DNA of 64,000 nt, from NCBI RefSeq assembly GCF_000210295.1, contig NC_026740.1:2160449-2224448 (forward strand), given 5' to 3'. The position numbers and the translations under genes were made by a program. Source of the stretch: Trypanosoma brucei gambiense DAL972 (Eukaryota; Euglenozoa; Kinetoplastea; Trypanosomatida; Trypanosomatidae). Positions 31,659 through 44,792 of this stretch are shown piece after piece. The stretch's first letter is position 1, and each line of letters starts with the position of its first letter. The notes under the pieces are model-generated. The model saw only the letters and a program-made list of their open reading frames with translations. It was not told the origin of the DNA and did no database searches.

Positions 31659-31913
31659 CAGACGACTGACATAAACTCCCTCTTCACGTCACGCGAAGCA
31701 CGTCGACAGGCAAGTGTTTCGGGGTTTACTAAGGACGCATGCCTCCTCCTTCATGTAGTGAGGGAGTTTGGGCAACCACTTCCAATGCACACAACATTTA
31801 TATAACCACGGCGATGCACGTGATAGTTGCTTCCCAACGACAGTAAACTTCGTGTGTAGGAAAGGAAAGTAAAAAATGTGAAAAACTACCATCTAGCAGA
31901 AACCCCCTTGAAA
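31659..31913. repeat. Direct repeat, left copy beside N gap
   Basis: 255 bp identical, base for base as far as I can compare, to 32294-32548. The copy stops exactly at the first N, which suggests a contig end rather than a biological repeat. Confidence 0.9.
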
Positions 31914-32293
31914 NNNNNNNNNNNNNNNNNNNNNNNNNNNNNNNNNNNNNNNNNNNNNNNNNNNNNNNNNNNNNNNNNNNNNNNNNNNNNNNNNNNNNNN
32001 NNNNNNNNNNNNNNNNNNNNNNNNNNNNNNNNNNNNNNNNNNNNNNNNNNNNNNNNNNNNNNNNNNNNNNNNNNNNNNNNNNNNNNNNNNNNNNNNNNNN
32101 NNNNNNNNNNNNNNNNNNNNNNNNNNNNNNNNNNNNNNNNNNNNNNNNNNNNNNNNNNNNNNNNNNNNNNNNNNNNNNNNNNNNNNNNNNNNNNNNNNNN
32201 NNNNNNNNNNNNNNNNNNNNNNNNNNNNNNNNNNNNNNNNNNNNNNNNNNNNNNNNNNNNNNNNNNNNNNNNNNNNNNNNNNNNNNNNNNNNN
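31914..32293. other. Assembly gap (380 N)
   Basis: A run of N, bounded on both sides by copies of the same 255-bp sequence. Confidence 1.
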
Positions 32294-32548
32294 CAGACGA
32301 CTGACATAAACTCCCTCTTCACGTCACGCGAAGCACGTCGACAGGCAAGTGTTTCGGGGTTTACTAAGGACGCATGCCTCCTCCTTCATGTAGTGAGGGA
32401 GTTTGGGCAACCACTTCCAATGCACACAACATTTATATAACCACGGCGATGCACGTGATAGTTGCTTCCCAACGACAGTAAACTTCGTGTGTAGGAAAGG
32501 AAAGTAAAAAATGTGAAAAACTACCATCTAGCAGAAACCCCCTTGAAA
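32294..32548. repeat. Direct repeat, right copy beside N gap
   Basis: Second copy of the 255-bp sequence at 31659-31913, beginning at the first base after the gap. Confidence 0.9.
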
Positions 32549-34367
32549 CATAGAAGTATCGAATAAAACAGTATTTACTCACCGCTGACGTAGCATCAGT
32601 ACACCGTTGGCAATCAGCTCAACTGCACGAGCTTTACAGCCTTCACACGAACTACCAAGTAGCATTTCCTACAAGCATGTCCCCCCTCTTCCATAAACTA
32701 CTACTAAGCTAAACACACCGCGTCCTCATAGGTATTATACCTAAAGAATTTGGCATGTGCGAAAAATGTGTTCACACGCAGTGGTCAGCTTTGTCTACTG
32801 GTGGTGTCAATCAACATAGCTGGTGATGTGTTTTTCAATGTCTTCAGCGTGCTTTACGAACTGGGTAATATGCTTCAAACGTAACCTCTGCACGCCTACG
32901 CGTGACATGACTAGAACAAAGTGTGCTCCTTTGCATCAAAAAAAAATAAATAATAATCACTTCCATCCACCCACCTTTGTGATATGTACAGGGTATGAAA
33001 ACGGCGCCCCTGACACACAAATCGCACTTCAACTCTCTGAACAAAAAACACAGCCCTACACCGAAACTCATCAGTTAGCATCACTTCGGTAAGCTGATGG
33101 CGAGTATTATCTGTCTGAATAGAAGGTTGGACTTCAAATACGGTACGTTTGTCTGGGCACAAGCCTGTCTCATCTCCCAAAAAATCCACAGAATATGCCA
33201 TGGGGCAAGCAGCGGTGTGCCAACGGAAAGCAAAGCATGAAAATAAAAGGTGACGTAAAGGCAACTACCGCACGGCAAACATGTGGCATATAATCTGGTA
33301 CCTGAGTGACTCTCCGTGCTGTTAAATCAGAGGGTATATGTGCAGTGACTGTGACACCATCTGTCCACACTAATGACAAGGGCAAAAAATATGGCACCCT
33401 CCGCGCAACAACAGGACAGTGCTCCCACAGACTCACTTCTCGCAGAGCAGACTCACTTATAGTACAAATGAAAGGCGGTAAACGCCACCTTTCCCGCACA
33501 TTTTTTGTGCATCCTGTTCATAGCACAACTAACCCCTAACTTTTGATTGTGAGCCGTCAATACCACTGGGTCACCCGTGCCAGAATGTCCACACCGCCGT
33601 CCTCATCCCGAACGTCGGTGAAGGTAAGAATATATCGCCTGAAGGTCCACACTTACTAGAGGGGGATGAAGCTACTCCCTCATCGCTTAGATGAAGCTGC
33701 GTCGTAGAACTGGCAAGTTCCGTGTCCCCACCGTTTCGTGTGTGCACGATCCGCACCACTTTGCTTCAACATCGTTCTTTCTGCCGCACAATAACTTGTA
33801 AAGTAACGTTGTGTACTCTCGCGAATACGAAAACAGTAAACATGCAAGGTCCGTTAAGATTACAAAAATGCCTCGCCACTTCGCCGCCCCTTCCCATTCC
33901 AACGTGAACCGCGTACCTGATGGCGCACTGGGGTGTAAAGAAATCAGACATGCACTCCAAACCTTTTCAGTTTCGTCGGCGATGTAAGGGCACTTTCCGT
34001 TCACATCGCTACGCATCACATTGTTAACATTTCAACCTCACCTAGCAACGATGGCATTGTATAACCGATGAATGCCAAAAGCACAAATTAAGGGGCGAGT
34101 GGTTGCACTCTTCACAGCATCCCCAGACAGACAATGAGGGAAGGATATGCTGGAATCTCTGGCATTACCAGCTTTGTCTGTCATGGCAGTTACGTGTTTA
34201 CTTCACCGCCGCGCAACCCGACGTACAGATGGTGAAGTTCGATAACAAGCGCTACGACGATGATGCTGTCACGACCAGATGCGGCTCCGGATCCTTTCCA
34301 CGTGTTCAGTGTGTATGGCTTAACTACCTTTAAGAAACCCGAGCCAGCTATTTATTAGAGCCCGTCC

Positions 34368-34790
34368 TCATAAATTATAATACCTTCGGATCCAACCACC
34401 AAAGCCTCTTCCTCTTGTCCAATCGTGAACCGTAACGAACAAATACACATCCACCAAACGTGGTACATCATATCCTGGATAGCAGGTGCTACCTTCATAC
34501 GACGCGTACTGCTTCACTAAACGTTTTGCAACTCTGTGCGCTACTACCTCGCCGACGTTGTCCCCGTTACGAATCCGGAAGCTAACACAAGACACTAACC
34601 TTTGTGCATCCATTTCCCTTCCCGTTTCCATTGGGGTGTTTACCGTTCCTGTCTCAATATACGCTGGATTTATTTTTGTTATGCACATTACGAGCTTTTC
34701 GAGTAGCTGATAAGTTGTCATCCGTATCACACTCTTCAAAGTTGCGCCGCTCTCTCACAACGCATCCAAGCTCCTCATATACGTACGCAA
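34368..34790 (-). pseudogene. Possible decayed coding sequence
   Basis: On the minus strand two overlapping frames both look protein-like. One, ending near 34680, reads ...VVRERRNFEECDTDDNLSATRKA. The other starts at ATG 34721 and runs 117 codons to 34368 (MTTYQLLEKLVMCITKINPA...). The change of plausible frame within about 50 bp suggests a frameshifted remnant. I do not recognise the protein. Confidence 0.25.
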
Positions 34791-37355
34791 AGGGGCGTGA
34801 AGAGGCTGAATCAAACCACACGGGAGTCGCTTTCCAAAGTGCAATTTGTCTCTTTCAAAAAACCACAACACGGATGTCGCAACTGTGGTTCCCCTTGTGT
34901 TTTTTTTTACCTTATTTGTTCTTTTTAGCCGTTCAAATGCTGCCCTTTCCCCCCAGTTTTCTATCTTTATCATGAGGTTAGTTGCCGAGTCGTTCCATTA
35001 TTATATAGTGTAGTGCCTTGAGGACATTATTGGGCCCATGTGTCGAATCGTTCGTGGCGTTGACGTCGTTTCCTGGCGGACAAGCAGGCATCATTGGCAG
35101 TGTTGTCAGGTGTGATCTAGGGGAAATTGTCCGTGTTAACTCTGGAACACTGTCTGCGTTTCATGCCGTATGCCCCCCTTTCCACTGCTACGCACGTTGA
35201 CCGACCGATCGATTCAATGTCCCATGTTCACAGCTGACCAAATATTTTTTCCTTTCCCTCTGAAGAAGTCACCACCGGGAGTGGGGTGCAACCCATGGGT
35301 TCACAACGGCATGACTTAGTTTCTTAATCACTCTCAAACGTTTTCCCTCCTCACTTCTCTTCCACCCTTTCGGAGCTGCAATGATTCCCATTTTCCACGC
35401 CGAGGTTTGTTGTGGCATCAGGTTACCTCCGTCGGGTTTCTTCAGTTCATCGTTTTCCTGATCTCACGGCGCAACAACAGTAGCTGAAACGTTGGCATTG
35501 TTATTCTTCTGGTTGATTCTGCGGTATATATCCACACGGGTTGTGCAATCCCCCCTTTAATCTTGGAGGACCCGTTTTTTTAAAAGCCAATGAAAGGGAT
35601 GAAAAGTTGGTGAGCACTGCCATTCTTATCCCTCTTTTGAGATCGCTTTTCCACAATCAGTAAGCGCTACGAATCTGCTTTCCACCTATGTACTCCTTAT
35701 CCCATGGCTGGGTATGTAGTACTGTTTCACATCCTTAGAGTGTTGGAACAGTAAGGCCACAACTTCCAGCAAGCAAGGCGATGTCAATGACTCATCCGTC
35801 TAAATTGGGGAGTTGATTTTCTCTAGTTTTTACCTGTCCCGATATTCATTTGCGCTTTTCACCAATGAGGTCATCCGCTTTAGTTACCAACAACCTTCCT
35901 GAAGAGCAAGAAATACTAACGATGATCAGACAGTACCCGACAGCCTCAGAAAAATAAGCGGGCGCAGATGCGACCTGCAACCTGTGTCCAGATATGAGCC
36001 AGTGGGATACTATCCGGGAGTACCCCGTGACACTTAGGCTTAGTGCAACAACTGGGTCCTCCGTCACCGCGCTCCTTCTCATCGGCTAGAAACCCGCGCC
36101 AATACCACACACAAAGACAACGAAGTTTTCGTGTGTACTCCCCTTGTGGGGCTACGTTTTTCCCCTTCAGAATTCCTGTCGTAGTCTTGATCATGTCGAC
36201 CCGATTTCCTCATCGGAAGCAGTGCTCATGTGTTCAGAACGGTAGATCTCAGTACACAAGAAGGTATGCTCACAGGCAGATTGAGCGAATGATTGATCCT
36301 CGTCAACCCAGAGGAGAGGGAGGAATGAACATTGTCGTTTTACCAGTCCGTTGCCCACACGATGTATAATTGTTCATCTGTGCCACTGCCGAATCCTGGG
36401 ACGCATGCTGACGCTTAGCCCCCTTTCTCCCCCATGAGGGGACCCGCCCATGCTCTGCTGGGGATGCGGCGGCAACCTTCAAAAGCTAATGTTGAAGAGT
36501 GATTCTTACGCAGTTAGCTACTGAAGTAATACTGAAAGCAGGTGTCCACAGCCTACGACACGTCCCGCTTCTACGTTGTGTGAGTCACAGCTGCTTCCGT
36601 AATTGGCCTTGTGATGTGGGACGGCTGTCGGTAGGATAATAATAATAGTAATGTCCCAGTAAAGTGGGACGATGACCAAACATATGGATCAACTTCCGTT
36701 ACCGCAACGGGGACTATTGCATCACCGGATGAACAATAACGGCGGTGACGGTCAACCTATAAAATCTGCGCAAGCGGGCGATCTAACCGTAACCTACAAA
36801 TGGCGATCCAATGCCACGTTTCTCGAACGGGTCACCATCCGAGCACCTACCGCACAATCAGGTGGCAAAAAATGTCACCCAATCACACTCGCTAATTCGG
36901 AGCGACTACCTCCAAAACATGTCGGACTCACGCAGTGATGCAATCCATTCAGAAAAAAAAAAATCATCGCCCCCCCCCTTAAGTAACATGGCTTTTTGAC
37001 CGCAGTAGCCACTGTGCTTTCGCACCCTTCGCCGAGGTGCTTGCACATACTACGGGCAAGCGGCAGCAAAACCCTTGGCGTATTCGCGTGTATTGCTTCC
37101 GCCCACAGTGTACACAAGGAAAAAATATAGAATGAGTGGCAAAACAGTGAGTTAAGATGCAATGCAGCTAGGAGGAAAGCTCATTTTCTCGAACGCCAAC
37201 ACACCAAGGTGTCCGGAAGGAACGTCTGTGAACCTTCACTTTCACGCGGTATACGGGGTTGATCCGCACTAGAATAAAAAAGTTAAAATTCAGCGCCATC
37301 TCGACGACACGTCGGTACGAATGAGCCTGCACACGACTCAGTCGCGCATCGGAAA

Positions 37356-39806
37356 TCAAATATTAGTAGGAACCACGTCCCGCCGTCTTTGGAAGACGAG
37401 TGTTAATATAAAAAGTGTCAACGCACACAAAGAAATTACGGACAAAAGATAAACATATTCCAATATACCCCCGTCACTGTATCTCGATCTTACTGAAGAA
37501 ACATGGTCACCAAACGTAAAAAACACACCGTCATGTGACTGCCTGCCAGCCCCCGCAGCGACTCTTGAAGGCACAGGAAGCGGCGTCGTCGGGTTGGCTG
37601 CACGGATCACCTCCCTGTTGGTGAACACCAACTGTAGTTCCCCTTCGCTCAACCTTCGGTTGTACAGGAGCACACTGTGTACAGTTATGGATGTGTGCTC
37701 CGAGAGATCAGAGGACGCTGGGGTTCCAACGAAAAAGTGCCTAATGTTTAGAAGGTCGACACGATCGGACTCACTAACATTAATTGCAGCAACCGCTAGT
37801 TTGCCGTCAACGTATGCAACAACCAAACCATCTTGCAATGCTAGTGCAATCTGGTGAGTCTCTTCCAAATTTGACGGCACCGGAGAACCTTCGCTGCATT
37901 TTTCTCCGTACATCAGAGTCCATCTCGTATTTTCAATCGAAAGAATAAAGAGTTTATTAGCATTCTTTTCTCCATTCACAAAACCAATTAATGGAGTGTC
38001 CCTTTGAGGCACCGCGCCAAACTGCACCGTCGCCACAATTGTGAAATGGGTGTTGGCAAAGTAGTACCGTTGGTCTTGCCCTTGCTCACTAACCGGCCAC
38101 ACTACACGGCTTCCACTGGTACCACCTAATACGACGCCACGTTTGTTGTCCACAGCTCCACTGACACTTGCATTTACACACTTGTACACGTCAGGCCACA
38201 CATGTCCAACCGCGGGTCCGGTAAGCAACCCGGCAAGATCACCAACTGGTATCCCCTTACAAGGTCTCGCTCCTCCAACCGATGAAAGACAGTCACCCAC
38301 CAACAGAGCATCCTGTGCCTTCCATAACAACACGACCCGTTTAATCATCTTCATCTCATCCACAAGACGTGCAAGGTAAATAGTGAAAACCTCTTCGATT
38401 TTCTGTTCATATAAGCAGTAAAGTTTGCCATCGCTCGTGTATAGTAAGGAGCTGTATGGACTGTTGTCGTCACCTTGAGATATCTGTCCGACAAGGAATA
38501 CACGAGTGCCGTCCGTTAACCATAACTGGAGATGGTCACGCGAGAAACTCCCCTTCTCATTTTTTGGCTGAGAAATTAGCATGACATCCATGCCCTCCAC
38601 AGTTATGGAAATAGCACTTCCTGAACTACCAGGCTGGTTACGAAGCGGCGAGTTGCCTATGACTCGGGAAAGAGTACTGATGGATTCCTTCAACGTATTC
38701 CCTAGGTCACTCGTTTCAAACACCCTGCGGTAACCTATATGCTCGGCTGTTCTGGCATTCACTAACAACCTGTCTTTCCACCAAACCACGGAAGATTCAG
38801 TTGAACCGACCGGTGTTTCTCCCGCACCGAAGTGCCATGTTTTGCCATCATCAGTTGAGTACAAAAGTTTTCCTACAACATGGTTCCATGTATTCTTGAC
38901 TTGGACAGAAAATACAATGGCGCCGTCTGGCGTTACGGCAGCGTTCCCTACGCCACCAAGAAACTGGGATGGGGGGTGCCCACCTGGTGAGGGCACCGTT
39001 GCTAAGAGAAACTTCAGGTTCTGGGGAGCCTCAAATGTAATGCTCGCAGTTACATTACCATCTTTTTCCTCTTTGATGACAGTACCCTTGTACATGAGTA
39101 TATCCCAGTCTTCGCCGTAATGCTGCCACGTCCAATACTTACTGGAAGTGTTGTACCTTCCCACGAGAACGAATATATTGTTTCCTTTGACGGCGACTGT
39201 GGGATCTACAACTCGGGAAAAATTAGTGTTAACACGACTGTTCTCAATGATGACTTTAGTCTTCCAAGTATCCCCACCATCAGCACTGTACTTGGCAACT
39301 GTCTCAGTGAAGGTGAAATCAGCAGATGAAATGTACCGTACGTCGGCGATGCCCACCAACACACCACTGACTTCAACAAACGAAGGGACACGGAAAGAGT
39401 GAACGTTGCGCATCCATTGCGTTCCATTCTTCTCCCTAAATGGAACTTTCGTCCTCGGCACCAGCGTGTATCCTTTCTTCCTCTGAGAAAGCCACTCCTT
39501 CCTGCAAACTTCTCCCTTAGCTTCTTTAGCAACCGAGTCCATGCACCACGCCCACCATTCATAGCCGGCGTTCCACTCGGGGGAGGTTTTCCAACTGCCC
39601 TTTTCCCATTCACTCTTCCTCACCCACCGGCCACCTTCCAGAAACACCTCACGCGTCGTCTTCTCATAGATCTTGGAGGACACGATGCCGCAGCAAAATG
39701 ACAAAACAGATAGTATCACCACTGTGCACGGTAAAAACGGATATGCTAACATGGAAAATGGGCTCGTCAGGCTTAGGGTGCCCATGCGCACCTGCAGGCG
39801 TTCCAT
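37356..39806 (-). CDS. Membrane-anchored sialidase / trans-sialidase-like protein
   Basis: 816 residues from the first ATG (39806); the open frame extends upstream only to GTG 39851. This glycosyl hydrolase family 33 enzyme would cleave or transfer sialic acid at the cell surface. Seen: N-terminal membrane segment at 21-43; FRVP at 138-141; Asp boxes SADGGDTW at 174-181 and STDDGKTW at 317-324, plus a degenerate third at 366-372; the C-terminal lectin-like domain with the V-x-x-V-L-L-Y-N-R signature; and a final transmembrane helix before a short basic tail. Aligned by eye to T. cruzi trans-sialidase, the arginine triad (Arg139, Arg352, Arg423), acid/base Asp163, Asp201, Glu337 and nucleophile Tyr451 are kept. 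The tryptophan at the acceptor site corresponds to Phe421, so hydrolase may predominate over transferase. It is the first gene left of the strand switch. Confidence 0.93.
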   Translation of the reverse strand: MERLQVRMGTLSLTSPFSMLAYPFLPCTVVILSVLSFCCGIVSSKIYEKTTREVFLEGGRWVRKSEWEKGSWKTSPEWNAGYEWWAWCMDSVAKEAKGEVCRKEWLSQRKKGYTLVPRTKVPFREKNGTQWMRNVHSFRVPSFVEVSGVLVGIADVRYISSADFTFTETVAKYSADGGDTWKTKVIIENSRVNTNFSRVVDPTVAVKGNNIFVLVGRYNTSSKYWTWQHYGEDWDILMYKGTVIKEEKDGNVTASITFEAPQNLKFLLATVPSPGGHPPSQFLGGVGNAAVTPDGAIVFSVQVKNTWNHVVGKLLYSTDDGKTWHFGAGETPVGSTESSVVWWKDRLLVNARTAEHIGYRRVFETSDLGNTLKESISTLSRVIGNSPLRNQPGSSGSAISITVEGMDVMLISQPKNEKGSFSRDHLQLWLTDGTRVFLVGQISQGDDNSPYSSLLYTSDGKLYCLYEQKIEEVFTIYLARLVDEMKMIKRVVLLWKAQDALLVGDCLSSVGGARPCKGIPVGDLAGLLTGPAVGHVWPDVYKCVNASVSGAVDNKRGVVLGGTSGSRVVWPVSEQGQDQRYYFANTHFTIVATVQFGAVPQRDTPLIGFVNGEKNANKLFILSIENTRWTLMYGEKCSEGSPVPSNLEETHQIALALQDGLVVAYVDGKLAVAAINVSESDRVDLLNIRHFFVGTPASSDLSEHTSITVHSVLLYNRRLSEGELQLVFTNREVIRAANPTTPLPVPSRVAAGAGRQSHDGVFFTFGDHVSSVRSRYSDGGILEYVYLLSVISLCALTLFILTLVFQRRRDVVPTNI

Positions 39807-42019
39807 ATACTTTCTGCAAGCGTCCTCGCACCTAGCGAATACACCGCTCACAAGGTATAGTATAAGAGTACGCTTTCTAACACGTAAAATTCATGTCGTA
39901 AGGTGAAGTAATCGAGGTTGAAATAAAACACACTCATTAACGCAATGGATTAGGCACAAAAATACAAATGCCAGCGGGAACGTCACGAAGACCACTGCAA
40001 AAGTTGAACCCATGCGTTACGCTTGGTGGTCGGGCTGGTCGAAGAGACATAAACGAACTGCTGTTACACCACCAACTCCGTAAATTGTTTGATTGACGTA
40101 GAATATTAGTGATAAGAATGTATTCGCAGCGGCCTTATATGGGGGCAAAAAATAACCGTAGGGTCACTTCCTAACACGCATTGAACAAGAGGTACCGATA
40201 CGCGTGCACTCATACAAGTTTTACAAACCCCCATGTTGTGAACAGTTAAATCCCTCATCTCTCTTATCAATATAGCGGCAAGTTTCAGCTTTTTGTTTAA
40301 CCAGGAGAACTCAAGAGGCTGCAACAAACTTCGTGAAAGATAGGCAGGTGCGGAGGGGGGACGGCATCAAGTCACTGTGGGGTGAGCGGCAGCCCTCCTA
40401 TAGGGGAAACCCGCTGCTGGAACTCCTTTACGAACTTATATGCGTAATGTCAGCAAAGGCGTCCGCGCCAACAGGAAAGTAAACTAACCCTAAGCAGTCG
40501 GTTTGCTACTCAACGAGCGGGGAAATTAAATTCGGGCCCGCCATACTGATGCCCGAAAGTCGAGAAGAAAAGGGACTGCACCCTCCTTCATAGGTGAAGC
40601 TGAACTCCCATTACGGCAGTAATTGTAAAGAGAGAACAAACTGATCGACGCTGCCGCAGCTGAGGCAAAGAATTGCCCTATCGAACCGGCATGCCGGCAG
40701 GGACTTCAAGGGGAGAAAATAAAACGGCCCCCAAAAGGAAACTCATCGGTGATGAATTACCCACACGACACTGGCATATCAGTTGTTAGAGTGCAAAGGC
40801 GCCGTTGTTAGTATGGGCTACAGCTTTCTACCGTCCAAATTTGGCCGCGACACAAATCCTTTGCTTTCGCCCAAGGAAAGCGCAGTGTAGCCGGACTGTA
40901 CGTTGCGCACGGACGTGAAGGCCAATTGAAACAAGCCTAAGACAGCCCACTGGCACAACCAAGCCACGTGTTAGCAGAAAAGTGAGTGACACCACTTCAA
41001 TTAGGGATGAGATCACAGTGGTACAGTATCCTCCCCTAGGTTACCGCTCCACTCCTTCGATCGCAATGCGGCACCCATTCACCGTGCCCAACCCAACGTG
41101 ATCACCGAACTTTACGGCAGTGCGAGCATAGGCGAAGGGGAAGCGCTGCTTGGTGCGGCCCATGCGAGAAACTTCAGCCACTGAAAAGGGACTGTTCCAA
41201 TACACCTCCCGCTAGCCGCATCCCCGCTGACGAACAAAAACATGTATGCGGCGCCCCGGTGTCCCGAGGCTGAGTCAGTAATTGCAGTGCTTTCGCCCCC
41301 TTTTCGGTGGAGTGGGAGCCAATGCCAGTGTTCGGACTGAGCAGGCGAGGATGTTGGCGACGCGAGGGCAGCATGAAGTGACGGTGAAAGCGTGGTCAGG
41401 CATTTCTCGCCTCTACGCGGGAGGGTACAGCGCAATCAGGTGCGCTCCGACAGTCCGGACGCGGTGCGTACCGAAAGCGTGTGCCGCAGTCGCGGGAGGA
41501 AGTGCCACAATGTCACTTCTTTCCTCCGGGGCGCGGAAGCAATGTCGAGTCTTTCCGTATGAAGGGCGGTGCGTCAGCCAAAGAAGGTCCGATGCGAACC
41601 GGAGGCGTTGAACCAAGGAAAGGACGTAAAATAGTTTAGTTGAGACACTGGCAACACACCGCAGCAAACGACCACCACAAGGGCGCGGAAGGGGGTGGGG
41701 GAGATATGGCGACGCCGTGGCGAACGTCAACCATCTCAACACAATTAGGGGACGGGTGCTTGACACTTTGGGTCAGTCCGTTCTTTGCCTATTCGATATC
41801 TGCCGCCCACGGCTCCGCTTGTGGCGTTTACCTTCAGACGCGAGGGCGCCATCGAGTTGGAGTGAGAGGGGTGTCGAGTCCCGGCTCCTCTTCTGTGGGA
41901 GGGGAAGCAGCGGTGCCACCACACTATGGTTATTGCCGTCGCGACGTCGTCGGTCCCGTGCGACACCTTACTGAATCGGTTCCCGTTCCTCGTTTCAGTC
42001 CGTGTGGCGTTCACGACAA

Positions 42020-42036
42020 GGGGGGGGGGGGGGGGG
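42020..42036 (+). promoter_or_regulatory. G17 homopolymer in the divergent strand-switch region
   Basis: The longest homopolymer of G in the window, placed near the middle of the divergent region. Poly-G and GT-rich tracts have been tied to initiation in T. brucei; the exact start site cannot be seen in sequence. Confidence 0.5.
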
Positions 42037-44459
42037 CGTATCCGTTGCGGAGCTTTGTCGTTTTAGAGAGTTTTGGGTTCTAGTGTCGTGCAACATTAGC
42101 GAGTTGACTCCCCACCTCCATTGCAGGTTGTACCGCTTCCTTTTTGTTGACCAAATAAATGTGATTTTCTGCTTGTTCGTAGCTGGGCGCCGTCATCTGG
42201 ATGCGAAAATGATTTAAGCACCGTCCGTTGTGTTGATGTGTCCTGCTGCATGCAGATGTGACGGAGGTTGCCGATATGGCGAAGTCTAAACACCTTTTGG
42301 CTGCAGAAATGCTGTAACAGTTGCGCATGGCGCCGGTGGGTCGGTGCCGGTGCTTTCCGGGAGTAGCTGCCGTGCCATAGAGTGCAGAAGTTTCCGATTT
42401 GGCGATTCTGCTCGGTTAAATTCGCTTGTTTACTTTCCCAAGCTATCGCCTTTGACTTTGAACGAAGAGGGGGAGGTACTTGCCCCTTAGAAACCGTGGC
42501 AGCGTCAGGTGCAGAGGTTTGTTATGGGCGTTTGAGACGGGGGCTGCTTGCAGTGACTGAACAGAGTGTGAGCCAACATGTTTGCTTGATAACGAAAACC
42601 CTCTTTTTTTTTAGGGGGGGGTCATACCAGCAGCTTATTTTACATGTTTATGTGTTGATGCGTACAGTTCACTCACATGCATTTTTTGTTTCGTTATTTC
42701 TTTTCCCCAGTGGGAAAATGCACTGTGCAACTGATAGGATAGATCAGCTCTCTTTTGCGGTGGGCTGTTCTCGTTTCAGCATCATATGACGAGCAAGTCG
42801 CCGGAGTAGGGGCTTTCGTTTATTTGATATTTCCCAACCGCCCTCCTCTTGCGGCGTTCCGTCTTTTTTACCTCTGAGATTAGCTTTGTATGTGTGGAGC
42901 GCTGGATTGCGTTGGGACAACACACACCTTTCACTTGTGTGAAGCGGTAGGCTCAGAAGCTGGTGAGTTAATGTGACTGCTCGGTGTGCCGTGATTTTTT
43001 GGTCATTTTTCGTACTTCAATTACTTTCCCCGAGTCGTTCCTGTTTGTGGGAAAAAAAACAGTGACGAACTTACCTTTCTTTTGTACCAGCGGCGGTTGT
43101 TTATGTTGTATTGTATTTGTTTGCCAATTCAATTGACGACTTAATTAGCGTTATCATTGTTAACTTTTTTGCTTTGGAGAACCCACGGGGAGAGGCACCA
43201 CGGTTGCAGTGGTCACCGTTGCAGCAATCGCTGCAGGTTACTTGTTTTATCGAAGTGGTGGAAGATAGTAGTAAAACACTCATATCACTCACACTTGAAT
43301 GTTGTTTCAGAATTATTGGATATCGCATGGGACAACTGAGAATGTTGTGCGTGTTACGTAGATTCAAGCGACATCCACTCAAGTCAGCGGTTAAAAGCGT
43401 TTGCCTTACCGTGGATTTGACTTCTTGCGTTGGGTTTCACTGACATATCGTTGGGTTTGCACAATCAGCTTATAGACAAAGTTATTTTACCATTCTCCTC
43501 TTTTTACCAGTTTTGTTATTTACAGGTGGGCTTACTTTTCCACTTGTAACCATTTGAAGGCTGTGGTAAGCATTATTTATGTGCCACCGTGCCGGCAGTG
43601 TTGTTAAGCAGGGGGGAAAGAAGGCACTATTGAAACATATTGGCACCATTTAAACGCCACCATACGCCAACATGGAACTTCTTCGTTATTTTCCCGCAAT
43701 GTCATCCTGTGAGTCACACTTGTAATCACTACGGGGATTCGTCCGGCAGATTCTAGTCGTGCTCGTTCAGTGGGCAATGTTCTCTCTCACTGGTGCAGGC
43801 CATTATCGTCATTGTGATGGAGGTGCTTGGAATTGGACATCCGGTTTCTTACTTTTTATGTTGTTCACATCACAACCACCACACAGACACTTTCCCGTAG
43901 GTATGATGTCCTTTAAAAAAAGTGGAACTGACGGCTCCAGAAGGGCTTCTACCATGTTGATTTTCTGCCTCGACGGGATCGTGAAGGCTGATCAACTGTG
44001 ATAAATTCATATTGACGGCCCGTGACTTCGAGGACTTTTTTGTGGCTGAGCGTCGAGAGAAGCTCCAGGACCAGGACATGCCTGTGCTAGTGGGGGCACC
44101 GAGCACGGTACGGAAAGGTATTAAATAAACTGGAGCAACCACATAGATGTGTATCATTAGATGCAACTAATAAAGTTTGAAGTTACAGCAGAGACAGTGA
44201 TACTTCACTGCAGTGGATTATGCCAACGGGTGCTTGCGGGGGTTATGATCAGTTGGTGGTGAGCGCTTTTCTAAAGAGGATCGTCGGGTACGAACCCAGT
44301 AGCAGTGCCGGATGTGTATACAAGGAAGCCGGATTTTTTCTGCACTGATAGGTGCCATGCCAATTAATGGGTGCCTTATGGATGCTTTGAATGAAACGTT
44401 CTCTGTGGAACTTGAAGTGCTCACAATGCTGGCAGAGTAGCTTTACAGGTCGCACGAAA

Positions 44460-44792
44460 ATGTATTTGACAGAGCGTCGATATCGGTCTGCACTTGCTGA
44501 ATATAGTGAATATATTGATTCTGACGATCCCTGGTGGGATAAGCTAAACTAATTCTCACTGGATGCTAATCATGTCTACACGGATGAAGAGACGTGTGCT
44601 CGTCATTTCGTTGTACAAAAGCTGCCTGGCAGCGAACCTACCACGCTACAGGCGAAGGTAATGGAGAAGCTAAAGTGCTTGACACCAAATCCAGAGATGT
44701 CGCACATACGAGGTGAACATGGCGCTCGACTGGTGCGCCACGGAGGTGCTGTGCTGACGATCTCCGTTTCTTTTACCGAACACATGCGGTAA
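44460..44792 (+). pseudogene. Decayed reading frame with an in-frame stop
   Basis: From ATG 44460 a frame of 111 codons is broken only by TAA at 44550-44552. Before the stop it reads MYLTERRYRSALAEYSEYID..., after it FSLDANHVYTDEETCARHF... through to TAA 44790. Composition on both sides is protein-like. Further protein-like segments in other frames lie just upstream (44240-44340) and downstream (44920-45130), so this is likely one eroded gene. Identity unknown. Confidence 0.4.

Larger units (their letters stand above)
31272..37355. other. 6-kb region without an intact gene, containing an N gap
   Basis: Between the sialidase and the cyclase. It holds an (AT)9(GT)5 microsatellite at 31333-31360, an assembly gap at 31914-32293 with duplicated flanks, a possible decayed coding trace on the minus strand at 34368-34790, and a C9 tract at 36970-36978. 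The rest shows only short frames without domains and is probably long untranslated sequence. Confidence 0.5.

Noticed and set aside
39807..39851. Longer sialidase N-terminus starting at 39851
   Set aside because: That codon is GTG and no ATG lies upstream in frame; ATG 39806 is the first usable start.
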